Made by a program: the position numbers and the translations under genes. 64,000 nucleotides of DNA from positions 5,084,001-5,148,000 of the forward strand of contig NC_134026.1 of the NCBI RefSeq assembly GCF_964204645.1, given 5' to 3'. The DNA comes from Tubulanus polymorphus (lineage: Eukaryota; Nemertea; Palaeonemertea; Tubulaniformes; Tubulanidae). The notes under the pieces were generated by a model. That model did no database searches. It saw only the letters and a list, made by a program, of their open reading frames with translations, and was not told the DNA's origin. Of the stretch, positions 40,755-55,700 are shown piece after piece (positions within the stretch are counted from its first letter, which is position 1; every line of letters begins with the position of its first letter).

Positions 40755-43700
40755 ATGGGAGATTTCGCAGTGTCGTCGAACACGGAATCGTGGGTTTGCC
40801 CAAACGACCGACATTTGCAACTTCGAGCCAAGTAAGAAACACCACGACATTGTGTGACCCCTCCCGTTCGTTCGTACCCCTTCCCCCAATGAAAATCTCG
40901 TGTAAATCCGGCAAAGAATTAGTCGTTGATTAGCTAAGGGCTGTTCAGAGGATTGATGGCCTCGTGAAAATGTTTTTGTCTGATGATCTGAGAATTTAGT
41001 ATTCTTTTTGTTTGATGCATTTCTTCTTTGAAGAACTATTCAATTAGAGGCAGACAATTGCACTCCAGAACGTAGGTATAGGTATTGCGGCCCAGTTGCA
41101 GCCAATATCGAAAGAGATGACCTCCACCTGGCTGCAAACTCTTGGTATTCATTATTCATTGATATCGCCCCTATATAGAGCATTTTAAGCAACAGAATGC
41201 TGATCACATTAGTTTCAATTTCCTCGAGGACCTGTTGGCAGCCCCTCCCCCAGAGCTACCAACTGTTTATGGTTTTCAGTATTTTGTCCCCGAAAATATT
41301 GATGTGACTTGTTTGATCTGACGGAAAAATCCGACTTGTTACTGATAGCACTTTGCAGAGGTTTATCAGCCCTGTTCGAAGGTGGTTTGTTGTTCGACAT
41401 GGCCCGTTAGACATAAGGCTCTCAATCGATCATTAATATGCCCGTCATGTCGCGATGTCCGACAGAGTTACACATGAAAATTGAATCAATAGAGACTGAC
41501 GATCTGCATGATAATTGCGGCTTAGATGAACATACTGTTAGGGTTAGCTTTGATTATCACACTACCGTATTGATTGTGTTAATTTAATCACCCTCACAGT
41601 CTACTGGTCAGTCACAACACAGCATGTTGACAGCTATAAGAAATATGCAGCAATAAGAGCTATAGATAATTTGAAAATATGAAATTGTTCTGCCAAATTT
41701 TAGCACTGGTCAAATCATTGTGTCTGGAGTTTGTTTAGTATCGAGTGAGTGGCTTATATCTGACTCAGGCCTGATCGGGGCCAATTTGGCCCGGGCTAAA
41801 TCATCTCCGTGTGATCGTGGCTAATGACCGGGCTTATCGCATTAATCTAATGATAAATAATAAGTTTAGTCCTGTTAGCTCTTTTTGGATCTTAACCTTG
41901 ACCGTCAATTCGCAGTGATGGAGTTGTTAGTCTAACCACCATGAACTGCGCCATAAATACGGCTAGTTCTACGGCGGCTGTGATTGCTGCCATGATTTAT
42001 GAATTCGATGATCCAGTTTCATCGATTCGCGATTGTATTGTTAGTTGATCGCTGCTGGGGGAGGGCTATTAACACGAATACCCCTCCGACAACGACGCCG
42101 CTGTCATCGGCATCATCGCTTTATTGATTCAGATCAATCTTACGAGCGTTATTACCGATCTTTACATTGATTACATAATACAGTACCGTCCACGACTTCG
42201 CTTACTGATGCCGCACACATATGCCCGTATTTGCTGCATTGCTACATTGTTCACCGATAAACTCTGCCTGGTCGAAAAATTCCCCTGATCAGACGCAATT
42301 GCTTTTCTTCGAGGAGGCATCTTTAAAGATAAAGTACCATACCTTGCCCTAGTTGCCCTGTAGGCCCTAGTTAACCGTTCACATGAGTGCCGATACCAAA
42401 TGGGTCTCAGTGCCTGTTTGGCCCAACCAAACATGTCTGACCAGGCCCGAGCTGGCTCAAATTATTGGGCATGAATGCTATCTCATTCTTCAAGTGACTT
42501 TCATTATTTTCTCAATGCATTGTATGGTATCGAGTGAGTGGTTTACATGTTAACGGGCTTTCTAATTAGGCACGGGCCGAATTTGGCTCAAGTTTGATGC
42601 GGGCCAAATTGTCTTCGTTTAGTCACGGGTCCTTAATGCGAAAATCTTGAGAACGATTACACATGTCTTGTACATTACACCAAAGTTAGAGAAAAGTTGC
42701 TGAATAATTGCTGCCAATTATCAACAGAAAATGCTGGCTTCATTGCGGTGTAACTTCTTTTTTCATTATCGCAAGATCCTCAGCACTATTGACCCGGCAT
42801 ATGAAATTAATCAATCCTTTACTCCGACATTTTCTTCCTGTGCATCAACCTCGATTGATCTTTGCTATGTTCTCGTGATTAACTTCGGATGAAAATATCT
42901 CCGTAAGCGGCTTATTCGACAGCTGAAACAATCCGAGAAATTACCGCGACGCCTCGAGCTGTTGTGGCCCTTGCTTTTAATTGCGGTATGGATAATTCTT
43001 GCGCATCGTTTTGTACAACTGATCGAATTTACGAATAGATCATTCGAATTGTCCTTGGAATACGAAAAATTGTCATCAAAGCGGCAATACCTTGCATTTT
43101 TTGCTTTTTATCGTAAACCGGTTGGCCAGAGACACGGAAAACCTGGAAAACTTGAGGAATCAGAAAAAATCTAGAAGAAAATAAGGGTTAATTCTTGGAA
43201 TTTGAGAAATTTTACCAAAAACCTGGAAAAATCTAGGAATTCGGATAATGTTATTGATTGACCACGTGTTTCGTTATCAGTACGCAATTCCTGAAAAATG
43301 AATGAATTCTAACATTTTAAACCTTTGCTATAACATGCTTGTCTGGTACATGTATCGTATAAAATGTAATCTCTCCGTTTCAAAGAGTGTCACATAGATT
43401 TTGATAAAGTACTCAGTATCGCGCCGGCGTACTGACGATTAAAGGTATTAACGGAGTATAAACCGTTGTAGCGTTAGTTCTCATGACAGTAGCTTGTATT
43501 TAATGTGTTGCTCGGTATTGAGAACGAGTCATGCAGATGTTATGCTACACAGTTTTATCTCTCCCGGTATGACATGATTTCAATCAGGGTGTGGTGCCGG
43601 TGAAAGTGATTTTTTCACCGCTGCTGTCGTAGTCATGTATTCACTACCAATCCGTTTCCATTCGAATTCCATTCGCATGATTATCATATTCTTTTCGCTG

Positions 43701-46700
43701 ATTGATTTCACTGGGCTCCAGAATTGTGGTTTTCGTTTTTCCCGATTCCTGACCCATTCTCACAGAGAACCATTAGAATGAAAGCGTCTAATATTGAATT
43801 GTCATCGGAACTGTCAAAACATCGGCGAAAATGTAGCGTCAAATACTTAATGTATTTAATCTTATGTTCACGATCATAACGAAGATTAACTTTCGCCGAA
43901 GAATATTTTCGTGACGTGAACAACCGGTGATGTGGTTCTCGCTCAACTTTACGCAGTTCGGCTGTCAATCGTGTTGTTAGTGCTGATTTTGAAAAGGGTT
44001 GCCTAGCAACAAATAAAACGCGGCAAAATACTTCCCCCCCCCAATTAAGTACAATAACTCACCTTCTAACCCCTGTTGTAGCGCACTGGACCCAATTCCA
44101 CAGTTCCTCGTTAGAAACTGCAACCTTGAGATAGAATTTGTTCATTTTCAATTATTCATCTGTTTAAGTAAGACAAACTGTGGAACTGGATGATTACATC
44201 GAAGTGCTCTACAATAAAAACAGTTCCTCAATTTGAGTCTTGAGTCTTAGTTGATTAAAAACAAATTGATAACTATAGGTTGCCTCACCTCCGCATTGGC
44301 TTTACCCCTTCAGTGCTGACTAATTAATACCTGAAAGTGCTGGAGTTCATTTGAAAATTTTTGAAGATTCTACCCCAGTATGTTTAATGCGTTGACATGC
44401 ATCGTTAGTTACTAATATCAAACTATGTAATCAGAACTAATTGCTTTAATACAATCAATACACCTCGATGCGGTGTACTAGCTAAGCTCCATCACTGATT
44501 TATAAACCGCTCTGAAAGGTTTAAGGGTCAAATTCTAACCTATAACTGATGTCTTGATTGACTTAAAACTCCAAATCATAAACAATTAGACCATTCAATA
44601 TAATGACATTCGAATCTGAAGTTCACAAAACCTCACACCACAATACAGCTGCTATTTTTGAAAGTGTTTCCCCGTTGGTGGCTATTTCGCATAATGTTCA
44701 TTCATGTCTACCTTTAGGTCACACACACAGCATCATCGGAAACCAAGACTGATTTATATCTAAAAATTGCGTATTATCAGCGGTCTTTATTTTCGTCTCA
44801 GACCTCCGGCGCTGTATATATGTATTATATTTATAAAAATGTGTTGCTCTATTCAACAATGCGTGAACATAGAGAGCGCGATAAAAGATGCCGAATATCT
44901 ATTCTCATGCACGGAAATGCAATGGATTTTTTTCCAAGAAAATTCGAGCCGAAATTGTCGGACAGATTTATACGTCGACGCAGGTTATTGGTTCGTTATT
45001 ATGATGTATACGCCGTTACTTAGAGACATTCGTCGGGTATTTCATGTCGTTCTCGAAACACTTCATGATCTTCGATGAGGAAATATACGACGTATTGCTT
45101 CGCTGCTTGATATTTCAACCGGAGCGCCGTGTTGTGTATTGTCCATAAGAAAAAAATCCCGCGCTCTCGCCTTGCGTTGATATTTCACTATACTATCGAC
45201 GATGATATTAATATTCCATACACTCGGCATCTTGAGCCGCGATATTGCGAAATCTGTGTCTTATATCGGGTATAAATCTTGTTCTATCGGCGCGGGCCTG
45301 TTTATGTGTTTCGACTGCTTGTCATCGTACTGACGTTTGTTTTTAGCGGCAATCAATGCGGGTACAAGATCTTACTAATTTTTAGGCTACGCTAAAAGAA
45401 TGTGTCCATTTTTGTAAAGGTGAAAGAACTAGGGAAAACGTCATTCGTCGTAGGCTTTTGGCGTGTGTACGAAATTCGGACCGAAGTCGAGATCTCTGCC
45501 GGAGTAGCAGAAAGGCTGATACAAGAATAGTTATACAGGGGTGTAGTGAAGAGGATTCACATGGACTCCCCCGGAGTAACGCTATTTTTGGGCCCCAATT
45601 TATTCTTTAAGAATTTAAGGACGCTGGCATTTTGAACCCTCAGGATTGTCATCTCCTTCGCTGTGCCACTTTCTCAAAAATGAAACCCTGTGCATAAGTT
45701 TCTGACTATGCCCCGTGTGTTGGCCCAGACTTTGGCATTTTCTTGGTATATACACGTATGTATAAGCATTATTGTTGGAATGCCAGAAACTCCATGCAAA
45801 TACCTCAATGATCAATATGTGAAATGAAACGCTCTGTGCGTCTCCAGGCTTAGACGCCTCGAACGCTATTTTACGAATAATTCAGCTGCTCAAATCAAAA
45901 TCTTCAAATTGAACAATACGTCGGAACCGAACGACGTTAACCCCCCCCCCCCTGAGAAAGATTTAATCATCGCGTATAAATCGATACAATTCGACTGTGT
46001 TTTAAGGAATGACTGAAGTTTCGATCCTGACTTAATTAAAAATCGCGTAGCGTGATTTGAATAGAAATCTACGGGTTCATAAATCTTACTTCGGTAATGA
46101 AATACGCATGGAACGGGCACTTTATATCGGCCGTCTGAATAGTGAGCAATATTTGGGGAGGTTGAATGCTTTGTAATTCATAGATGTAATTACATTTTGT
46201 ATATATATATATATATGTATATAGATTCTCATGAAATTTGTAATATCTTTTTTCTAATAACTTACAGACTGGGGACCGGTTGGTCGGTGCACACGAATAA
46301 GATGACTACGTTCAAGAAACAAGACCAACTGAGCTGCGATGAACAGGAACAGATAATGCGAGTGATACAGAGAGCGGAAATGTTGGAGCAGATTGAACAA
46401 GAACGAATAGGGTGAGAGTTTCCCGTCCGCGCAGATTGTGTCTGAATTTATGAGTTTCTACGTGATTATAGATCGTCGTATAGATTGATAGACCAGAGCT
46501 CGTTCATCCTGTTCGCGATGAAGACGAAAGGGTAATCATGAGCTAGTACGTGAACACCTCCAGGGGCCAGTTGCATAGTCATGGCTTAGACTTAAGACCA
46601 GTCTAAGACCATCTTCGTTCTGTAGCCAATCTAACAACTTAAGACCAGTCTTAAAACCTAAGACCATTTTTGGACTTAAGTCTCAACTGAGGAACCGGCC

Positions 46701-49700
46701 CCAGGTCTGTACGCAGCCTCTCTTTTTGTTGGGCGCGAATTTAGACAAAGCGGAACTTATTTGATATAACGAATGAGGTTGTCCCCGATTTTTGCGATGC
46801 TTTCATCATTCATATTGCCCTAACCCGAAAATACTACCGGTTTGTAGAAAGATCTGGTAGATTCGTTTGTCCCGAAGAAAGAATTTTTGATGAAACCTAT
46901 TATATCACAAAGTCTTTGAAATAGGTTTCTTTTTTGTCTTTTGATCGTCGGAAATTATTTGTTGAACAATTTCCGTTGCTACGTAGCAATCAAAGTGCGC
47001 TATTGCGGGGAAGGTGTCCCTTGGGTCGGAATATTCATGCGTAACTGTAATGCTGCTTAGATGATGATTCGGTGTGACGTGTTTAAGCTTCTTTTTCTTC
47101 TGCTTCTCTGTGAAGAGTAAACTTTGTGAAAAATTGCTGCGAAGTGGACGAGTCCCTCGGGCTCGCACCAAGTCACCCGGGACTGCGCTCGTTTCGAATG
47201 ATACCGATGAAGTTGGACGTACCACGCTTTGACTGCTATAGGTTGAGGATACTTTCAGAAAATGTTATTATATTGATAGACGTCTCTTGAAACGATACTA
47301 ATCAAGTCAGTAAAGCTTTGGTTAGAATTTTCTGTCGCAGCTTCTAAAAAGCAGTTCTTATCTGCATTATAGATCTGCTCGCGTCTGGAGCCATTTTTTC
47401 GAAGAAATAAACGATTGTGTAGTCGAACATGTAGCCAAATATATCGGTTCTATGTAGCAGTAGAGTCTTTTTTTAGGAACGACGACTGAAAATATCTCTG
47501 CCTTGCATTAGGATTATTGGTTGATGACTTACAAGTATCTTTTCGTTGAAAGAAGTGTTTTTGCCTAAAGACATCAATAACAGCTTATATACCGTCAGCA
47601 GCACTTGCTGTCGCTTTGATGTTGCTAAATGCTATCTATCTAATGCACTTCGAAAGTAAGGTTTAGATTTATCCAGTGATAGCTATAAAACATGTGAATG
47701 TCCAGGGGTGGATCCAGGCTAGAAGTGAGGAGCTTCACCTCATTTGAACACGGCACGAAAAGGGCACATTTAATCGTAGCGGGTGACCCGGCGAATGTCG
47801 CAGGTGCAAAGTGCTTGCAGGGGTCCGCCCTCGCCCCGAGAATTTGGAAAAATCAGATGTATTTTTTCTGCAATTTTAGTGCATATTAGATCATGAACAG
47901 TACATGGGATAAGAAGTGGATTTTCAAAAGGGCGCTCGGTCAGAAAGGGGGGCGATTTGAACCCCCTGAACCCTACCCTCTGGATCCGCCACTGATTTTT
48001 GAATTACCAGAAATCTCACAGGTATCTTTTAAAATATAGTCATATGCCTATACCGGAAATCTTACAGATGACCCTCTATTCTTATGAAAATACCATATAA
48101 CCTTACTATTATAACTAGAACTCGACCTAAAGCTTTCGACAATGCTCTTTAGCCCGATGCATGTCTGTGACCGGAATACCTCAACAAGTAAGCATGTCTT
48201 AGAATTTACCTAGTGAAAATATCAAACATGTTAGATATCAACACACTAGGTGAATTGCTGGCGTATTTCACATCGTGCACTTGTCAATAGTGTTCAAATT
48301 CCTAGTCTACCAGACAATCTTCGCTAGAATAAATCTGAATTTTGTCAGATGTTCTTGCAACTAGTTTGTGGATAGTAGTTCGAGATACCAAAATACCCAT
48401 GGGTACACCAAAGTGGGTTTGACCATTCCGAATTTGAGAGCAGGCTCAGATGCAAACCACTCACTTGATACTAAAAAAATCGAAGTGAGTCACTTCAGGA
48501 ACCAGTTGCAATTCACACGCGATAATTCGCGACACAAGTTACAATTTGGCTTGGGCACGGGTCCATTTGGCACCAGTGTGAACAGTTGTTCCGACCAAAA
48601 TTTGGCCTGGTTGTGTGAACATAAGTATAGTAAAGGAATACAGATCTACTGAAATGTAAATTGAAATCAATTGTGAGACTCTTTGATCTTCATTTTCTAT
48701 TCTTGTTCTGGTTATCGATCGTATCTTAAATGATATCACGCCCACATTTTGAATCCATCATCATTGTCGCTGTTCTACCAACAAAGAAATCGGACATGAA
48801 AATCGTATCAATCTTCTTCGTTTAATGACAGCTCCGCGTTTATTGATGGTGATCTTTTTTTATGTAGAGTCTAAATTTACGTTGACTTGTCGTTAGTCGC
48901 CGCACCGAAATGTCAGGCGATCATGTCGTCGCGGTAACAGTGTAATAGTGTCCATATGTCATGTATAGTTCACCCCGTCAAGGGCGGATCTGATTTGTTG
49001 GAGGGGGTCAACATAGAAATTGGAATGGGCACTTTAATTTGAAAGGGGCAGATTACGAAATGCGAGGGACGCAAGGGTGAAATATTGTTGGGGTTTCTAG
49101 TCATTTTCCCGCAGACAATTTATAGGACAAAAAGGGGCTTTTCCAGTCCTAGGCCTAATTTGGATTAATTTTTCGTCTTTCTAAAGTTTTCTGTGTAAAA
49201 AACGACCCTTTGGAGGGCACATTGGAATTTTGATGGGGATGGACCAGTCCACGCCCCAGTCCACCCTCATAAATGCGCCCATATCAAACATGAACGAATC
49301 CAAGTCCCGACTTAGTCTGCATGGATTGAACTTCTGTTATAGAAGTTAATGAAGTTCGGTAAATACAACGACACCCTAAGCGCGAATGAAACCCCCACCC
49401 CCAACCCCACAATCTCTTTCACTCAGGCACATGCCGTCAGAACAGCAACGATGTAACTGGCCATTAATTTTCTTTTTTATCGTTACTGTGCGCATAAAGG
49501 CCAGCAATCATAGGACTGCAAATATTTAGCTAGGGCTGTATATGCGATGTTAGATTATCGAGGGATTTTCATTGATCACATTTTCTAGTCACGTTTGAAT
49601 ACTGACTCAGTTAATTGGATCCGTCTGGATAGCACCGGGCCAGACGAACTCTATTTAGACGGGCCTTATATAACTCATAACTAATTATATCAGAAGAAGT

Positions 49701-52700
49701 TTTCCTCATCGAAAGCCTTCCGCGCGCGATCAATGAATGCGTGTCGTGATGGTAGCCTACTCGATGCGTGAAAATGAATAAATATTTGATTTAGTTTTTA
49801 ACTTCGTGTCGTACGGTTTTCACGATACGTAGATTTATTTAAGGCTCCGTTAATCAAATCATATTTCATCGTTTAGTCATAAATCGGGCCCGATCTCCAT
49901 GACTACGTATGTTCGCGTAAAACCGTCTTAGTTTCAAAGTGTTGCTGGAATTAGAGTCGTGACTTGTTGCACGCTATAGGTTTCTCTGATAATCAGTGAA
50001 ATTCCAGTTTATCGCTCAGTTAATATTGATATGAGTCCATAGCAGCAATCACCGGCCGTGTTAACCCTTTCAGTGCTGGCTAATTAATACCCTATAGTGC
50101 TGAAGATAATTTGAAAATTCTGAAAAATTCCACCCTAGTGTGTTGATTAACGGGAATAGCACTATAGTGCGTCTATACCCTGGCGCGGTATATAGTTAGT
50201 TACTAATATTTCACTATGTTTGACAGGTGCTGCCATCTTTCAAGAGAGATAATTAGTAATTACTAATTAAATCAATACACCGCAGTGCGGTGTACTAGCA
50301 AAATCCATCACTGATCGTACACCGCACTGCGGTGTAGATGCACTGAAAGGGTAAATATTGATATGAGTCCATAACAGCGATCAAACGTGCGTTTTTGGCA
50401 TTCCAGGAACAACCGTTCACGCGGGTGCCAAAAATGGGCCCGTGCCTGTTAGGTCCGAGCCAAAATTATCGCGAGTGAATTGTAACTGCTTCCAGAAGTG
50501 ACTCGATTCACTTAACTGTTTAAGCATTGAATGAGTGGTTTACATGTGAACACGGTTTCTAATTATTAGGCACAGGGCAAATTTGGTTCTAATCAGGTTC
50601 GAATCCCTGCCGAGGGAGGATAGTCTGGAGAGGGTGTTGAGGGACTAATAACTAGTATGATCCTAGTTAAGAAAGCGATACGACGGAGAAGACGTATGAG
50701 AATACTGTACACATACTGTATGATCGAAGAAACTCGATAATCCGGCGATGATTTCAGGATCGTCAATTATTCATGGCCTGTCTCGTCCGTTCTAGAAAAA
50801 ATTGCCGACGAATATATCTAATGTACGTCGACAACGAATACATCGTACTGATATGCGACTTGCACGGTATTTGGTGTATTGAAACGGGGTGGCCACTGCA
50901 CTTGGAAATCAGGGAAAAGTAAGGGAAACTTTCTTATATTTAGAAAAGTCATGGGAATGTGGAAAAAAGCTCAAAATCCTGGAAAAGTCAGGGAAATGTG
51001 AGAAGATTGAACAGTTTCCGTCTGTGTTTTACGTATTTGACTGTGTAAATTGATTGGATTCTTTGTAGACCAAGACGGGGAAAGCGACGTACATGTCGGT
51101 GAATAAAACCAGTGGCCACTTTATAAAATTCTATCTGATAATCTCCATACGGCGTGTATTCTCTTTGAAGTGCGCGTTTGCTGAAAAATGACAACGGCGA
51201 GTTTTAGAAAAGCCATTTTCCTTTGATCAATTATTTTTAAATTTCATTATATTCTGCGGTGGCGGCGGCGACGTGTAAGACGCGATCGGCCGCTCAAAGT
51301 TCATTTGCTCGTCGGGTCTGTGACGTGTTCGCCAAATTAATACGCCTGAAGGGCGAGTTATAATGAATTGACTTTTATCCGGAAGTATTATCCACGGCGA
51401 CAGCGAACGGGTAATCCCGGTGAATTGTATTCAGAGCCAACTTCTTCATGGCAAACTGGATTTTGCGCGTAGATATTAGAAATTGACTTTAACACAAGTC
51501 TATATGGGTTAAGAGTAGAATTTAATGTCGGTCAATGATGTTCATTTCAAAGCTGCTAAATTTCTTAAGATTTTCATCGATAGTTTGCTGGGAATGAACT
51601 GTTGACTAATACGCTTTTTATGGTTCTCAAGCTTCCATGAGACCCTCATTTTTGTCCTGTCTCTCGGTCTGTGTGTGTGTCTTTCAGCTTCTTAGCTTCA
51701 TTGATACTTGGTTGATCTTGATAAAACTTGGGTACAATGTTAGTTCGGGGGTCTAGCTGTGCAGTGCAAAGAATGGATCAAGTGCGCCACCTAGCGACAA
51801 AACTAGGCACTAATAATTCGTTTTTCAAGGGCTTTTGGCCTAAATACAACGTATCCAAAATGCAATGGAAACTAGTTGCAGAGTTCGAATTAGAGACTGA
51901 ACCCCGAACGGTTGTCGTTGTCGCGCATATGGCTTGTCTTGATAAGAAATTAGCCTACACATTGTTCTTCGATCTATGGTTAACCTCAGTTTTAAGTTCA
52001 GTGGATTATCAGGCTGTATGCTTGATATCCTGCAAACACTGAGCTAATGTATGAACAGTCATTGCAGCAAATTGGTAATGACTAGTGACACGTGTATAAT
52101 CCTCTGGGAATGGTTGATATCCTATGGGAGATTAACATTCTAGTCCACAGTCAAACCAAGTCTTCAGTTTGCCAACAAAATCTGGGTAATGAGATTCCGG
52201 CTTTAAGGGTCATTCCATCGATTACAAGTTGTCGTCTGCTTGTTTGGTTCGTGTTCAGCAAATTGACAGGATTACGGAACGCTGACCGAATCGGCGTTGA
52301 ATAATTAACTAGTCTTAAGATGTTTAGCGCCTCGTTGGGGTGCAACATGAATTAGATATTTCACTTTTACCGGAGATTTTCGTCTGATCAACTCGTCGAA
52401 CCGTTTCGACGCGCGCTCACGCTGAAAATACCTACCCATTAAATTTTCAACGTTGTCAAAATGGTTGACCAGGAATTCGGCAGGCGTTTGTAGCAGGGGT
52501 GGATTTAGGGGGTGTTTTCGGAATCTGGGCCCTTGCCCTTTCCATCGAGGTCACTCTTTTTTCTTCAAGATATAGATCGTTAAAACGATCACTCATCCTC
52601 TTGGGAATTGCCCATTTTCGGATGTTTTTCCCCAAACACTGCGATTGGAACTCCGCTATTAGCCTATGAAGCCCTGCTGCATATGAAAAATGCCATAGTC

Positions 52701-55700
52701 ATTTCTTTTGGACGTCTGCTTTCCGATTTTCCTAGATCCGCCCCTGCTTCTGCTGGTTGTGTTGTTCCACAAGCACTGTTTATGTTTATGTCGTTGACAA
52801 GTGCAGATCGTTCACTATAGCCAGGGTCAAACGAAGCCATTAAAGCGAAAATTTGTAATCTTATTACGTTTATACCTTTTCTTGAAAGTTGAGAGGGATT
52901 TCATCGATCCCCCAATCCATAGTTATACCACTAGCCGTTATGATAAATTGATCTGGATCGCAAACATTCGTAAGTGCCAATCCCAGGTGCTTACTAATGG
53001 CCTGTGATAGCTCCGAAGCTTTTTGGCGATACTCCTTGGGTATTATTATGCGGATTCCCTCGGAATTGGAAACGATCTTCGAACTGGTAGCCGGCGTCGA
53101 TACTAAAAAGAAACTAGAAAAACAATGTCTTTCGTCTCCGTTCGGGATGGTATGAAAATGAGTTCCTTTTTCCCGCCTTGCGCGGACACAGAATTACCGA
53201 ACAGTAACTCTGCTACGGCCAGCATTTGAACCCGTGAGGATTGATAAGATACCGATGGCTTAAACCACTCGCCCACTACTGCGCCTCTCTCCAATATCTT
53301 GATCATGCGCCATTTAATCATCTTGAGTGATCAAACATTGGCACAAAGGAAATCCCAAGACGTATATATGTACATGTGCATACAGTCTGAAGGTGAATTC
53401 CGGTGAGTCTAGATATCGGTATAAGTAGCTAGACGCAGACCACTCTTCGAATTCCAGATGAAGTCGAAATCCGATGTCAGAAACTGCAGCGCTATACTGG
53501 TAGCGATGATGCTATCCTATTATGTATTGGCCACTTGAGATTCAGAACGAGAGTGATGGGCAAATATTATATATGTATATGATATATAGATGCAGTTTGC
53601 CTTGAGGAATATCGCACGTCGTGGCATTAACTCTAAGTGTCAGTTTCACCTGTCACATTATCAACGGCACCGGTACAACGGATCTACTTATTCGAATTGT
53701 CTAATAGCATTTAGGTGTCACCACACATACCGACCGGAGCGTGCTTCATACATTGCTGTCCTGGTGTGATGATTATTTGCCAGCAAACACGGGGACGTTG
53801 GTAATGATTTTTTTTTTTATGTCGCGCCGTCGCCTTTGTAAAAAATCATCCATCAGCGACTTGTTTGCTTTCATTTTCAGCTTCAATAAACTCGTCTATT
53901 CCGTGGCAAACCGAAATTGTTATTCACTTCATCTTTCATGTCACTTGTGAACTGCTTCTGAATTCTTGATTTATGTTTTAAGCATTCGGCAATGTCGTAT
54001 CGGACGCAGTGTTGCGCGTACATCTTTTCGATTCATAATTAGTACACGCTCGAAAGCTTTTAATTTTTCGTGAAAAATCGTCCTCCTGTTCATACTACAG
54101 TTAAACCTCGCCAGCTCGTACCAAGCTGCGACCGGTCAAATTGTTCGAGCTAGGCGAAGTCCGTGTTGAGGATTGGTAAAATAAGATAGAAAATCAGAAA
54201 ATGATTTCGTTTTTGTCTGAATTTTGTTTGAATGGGCCTACATTGCCTGTTCTAGGTTGGCGATGTGAACCTAAGGGGATTGAAACTTTTTAACCTGGGT
54301 ATGGAAAATGAAATTGGAAAACCCCGTGTTATTTATGATTGCCTGATAAACTTTACCTAATACAAGATGCGAAGGCAATAGCTGCGAACACAGGAGCGTT
54401 TTTGACCCGCGCCAACTGTTCACACGGGTGCCAAATGGGCCCGAGCCTGTTTGGCCCGACCAAAAACGTCGCACCAGGCCCCGAGCCAAATTTTAGCACG
54501 AGACAAATGATTGCGTTTGAATTGCAACTAATACCGGACTACTAATACTTCGCTTTGTTTGAGCATTGTTTAGTATCGAGTGAGTGGTTTGAGTGTGAAC
54601 GCGCTCTCTAATTAGGCACGGGCCTAATTTGGCTCGAGCCTGATCTGTGCCAATTTGACTCGGGCCAAATCGTCTCGGTTGATTGCGGCTAATACCTCGA
54701 TAGTTCGTCGGCACATACCGGGGCCTTTTGTTTTTTTTAATTCTTCACAGTGTCCGTTGATACTCAGGATTTTAGCTGTGAGCGACTTCTAAAACGCGTA
54801 TTCGGAACTGACGTGTTTTGTTGCGTCACAGCAACTGACGCCGTGTTATTAGGATAATGATGCAATTCCGCGGTGTCGAAAAGTTTCGCTACCGGCAAAC
54901 CCGCGAGGGCTGCGGTAATCTGCGAGAAAATTGAGTTCATCGTTGCGGCAAGAGCCTAATTACTCAGGTACGCGTATTCCGTACTATTTTCGGATACTGC
55001 TCGGCTTGTCGGTTACGCGGCTCAATTTGGTAAACGACTTTGTGATTTAATATGAATAGAATTTTCTAGTGACACGTTAATTCAAGTCAGTGAGTTATGC
55101 ACGACCGATGTAATCATTCCCCTGGGAGGGTGGTACTCACTCGTGCGCGCGGTTGTGCACACTTTCATCCAGTTTGCCCGCATTGCCTGTAGCTTCAATA
55201 ACGACATGCCTTCAGACGTTATCGCATCAACCACGATTAACCGCCCTTCAGCTGCCATCTCGATTTTTTGAAAGCCCCCGTTACGTAAAATGATGGAAAT
55301 GTGTGTTCAAGTCATTTGTACCAATTAGACTTAAAGAGCTTGCAAATTGTTTGCAAATGCGCATCCGAAATTGTCACTAATTACTGTCAATTATCATTGA
55401 ACATCGTAGCCGGTAAAGGCGACTGCGTGCTGTTCCGTCGTGACGCGTAACGACGCCAATCACTCGGCAAATTTTATCAAGCAAACCTGTTTCTTTTTTA
55501 GCTGATGTGGAAGCCGCATAAAATTCTGGCCTAATTAATCTTGAAGAAGCCTGATATTGTTTCTTTACCGCGTCTGGTTTCGTCTCTTCCACCATCAACA
55601 GACAATAGAGTTACAGACGCTGTTGATCTTATTCCCTAATGGTTTTCCTTCCTCTAACTTTTCCTTTCATTCCTCGATATATGATTTGATGCTTAGTATG

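Noticed and set aside
44767-45078. Plus-strand open frame of about 103 codons
   Set aside because: Non-coding-like composition, another frame overlaps on the same strand, no relative recognised.
46905-47225. Minus-strand open frame of about 106 codons
   Set aside because: No ATG at the start, no splice context, no known motif.
50588-50620. tRNA T-arm-like CAGGTTCGAATCCCTG
   Set aside because: No acceptor partner or anticodon arm upstream; the preceding sequence is a dispersed repeat. At most a SINE remnant.
51728-52042. Plus-strand open frame of about 104 codons after a GT-rich stretch
   Set aside because: The surrounding sequence (TCTGTGTGTGTGTCTTTCAG and following) looks like a dispersed repeat, not a gene; no domain.
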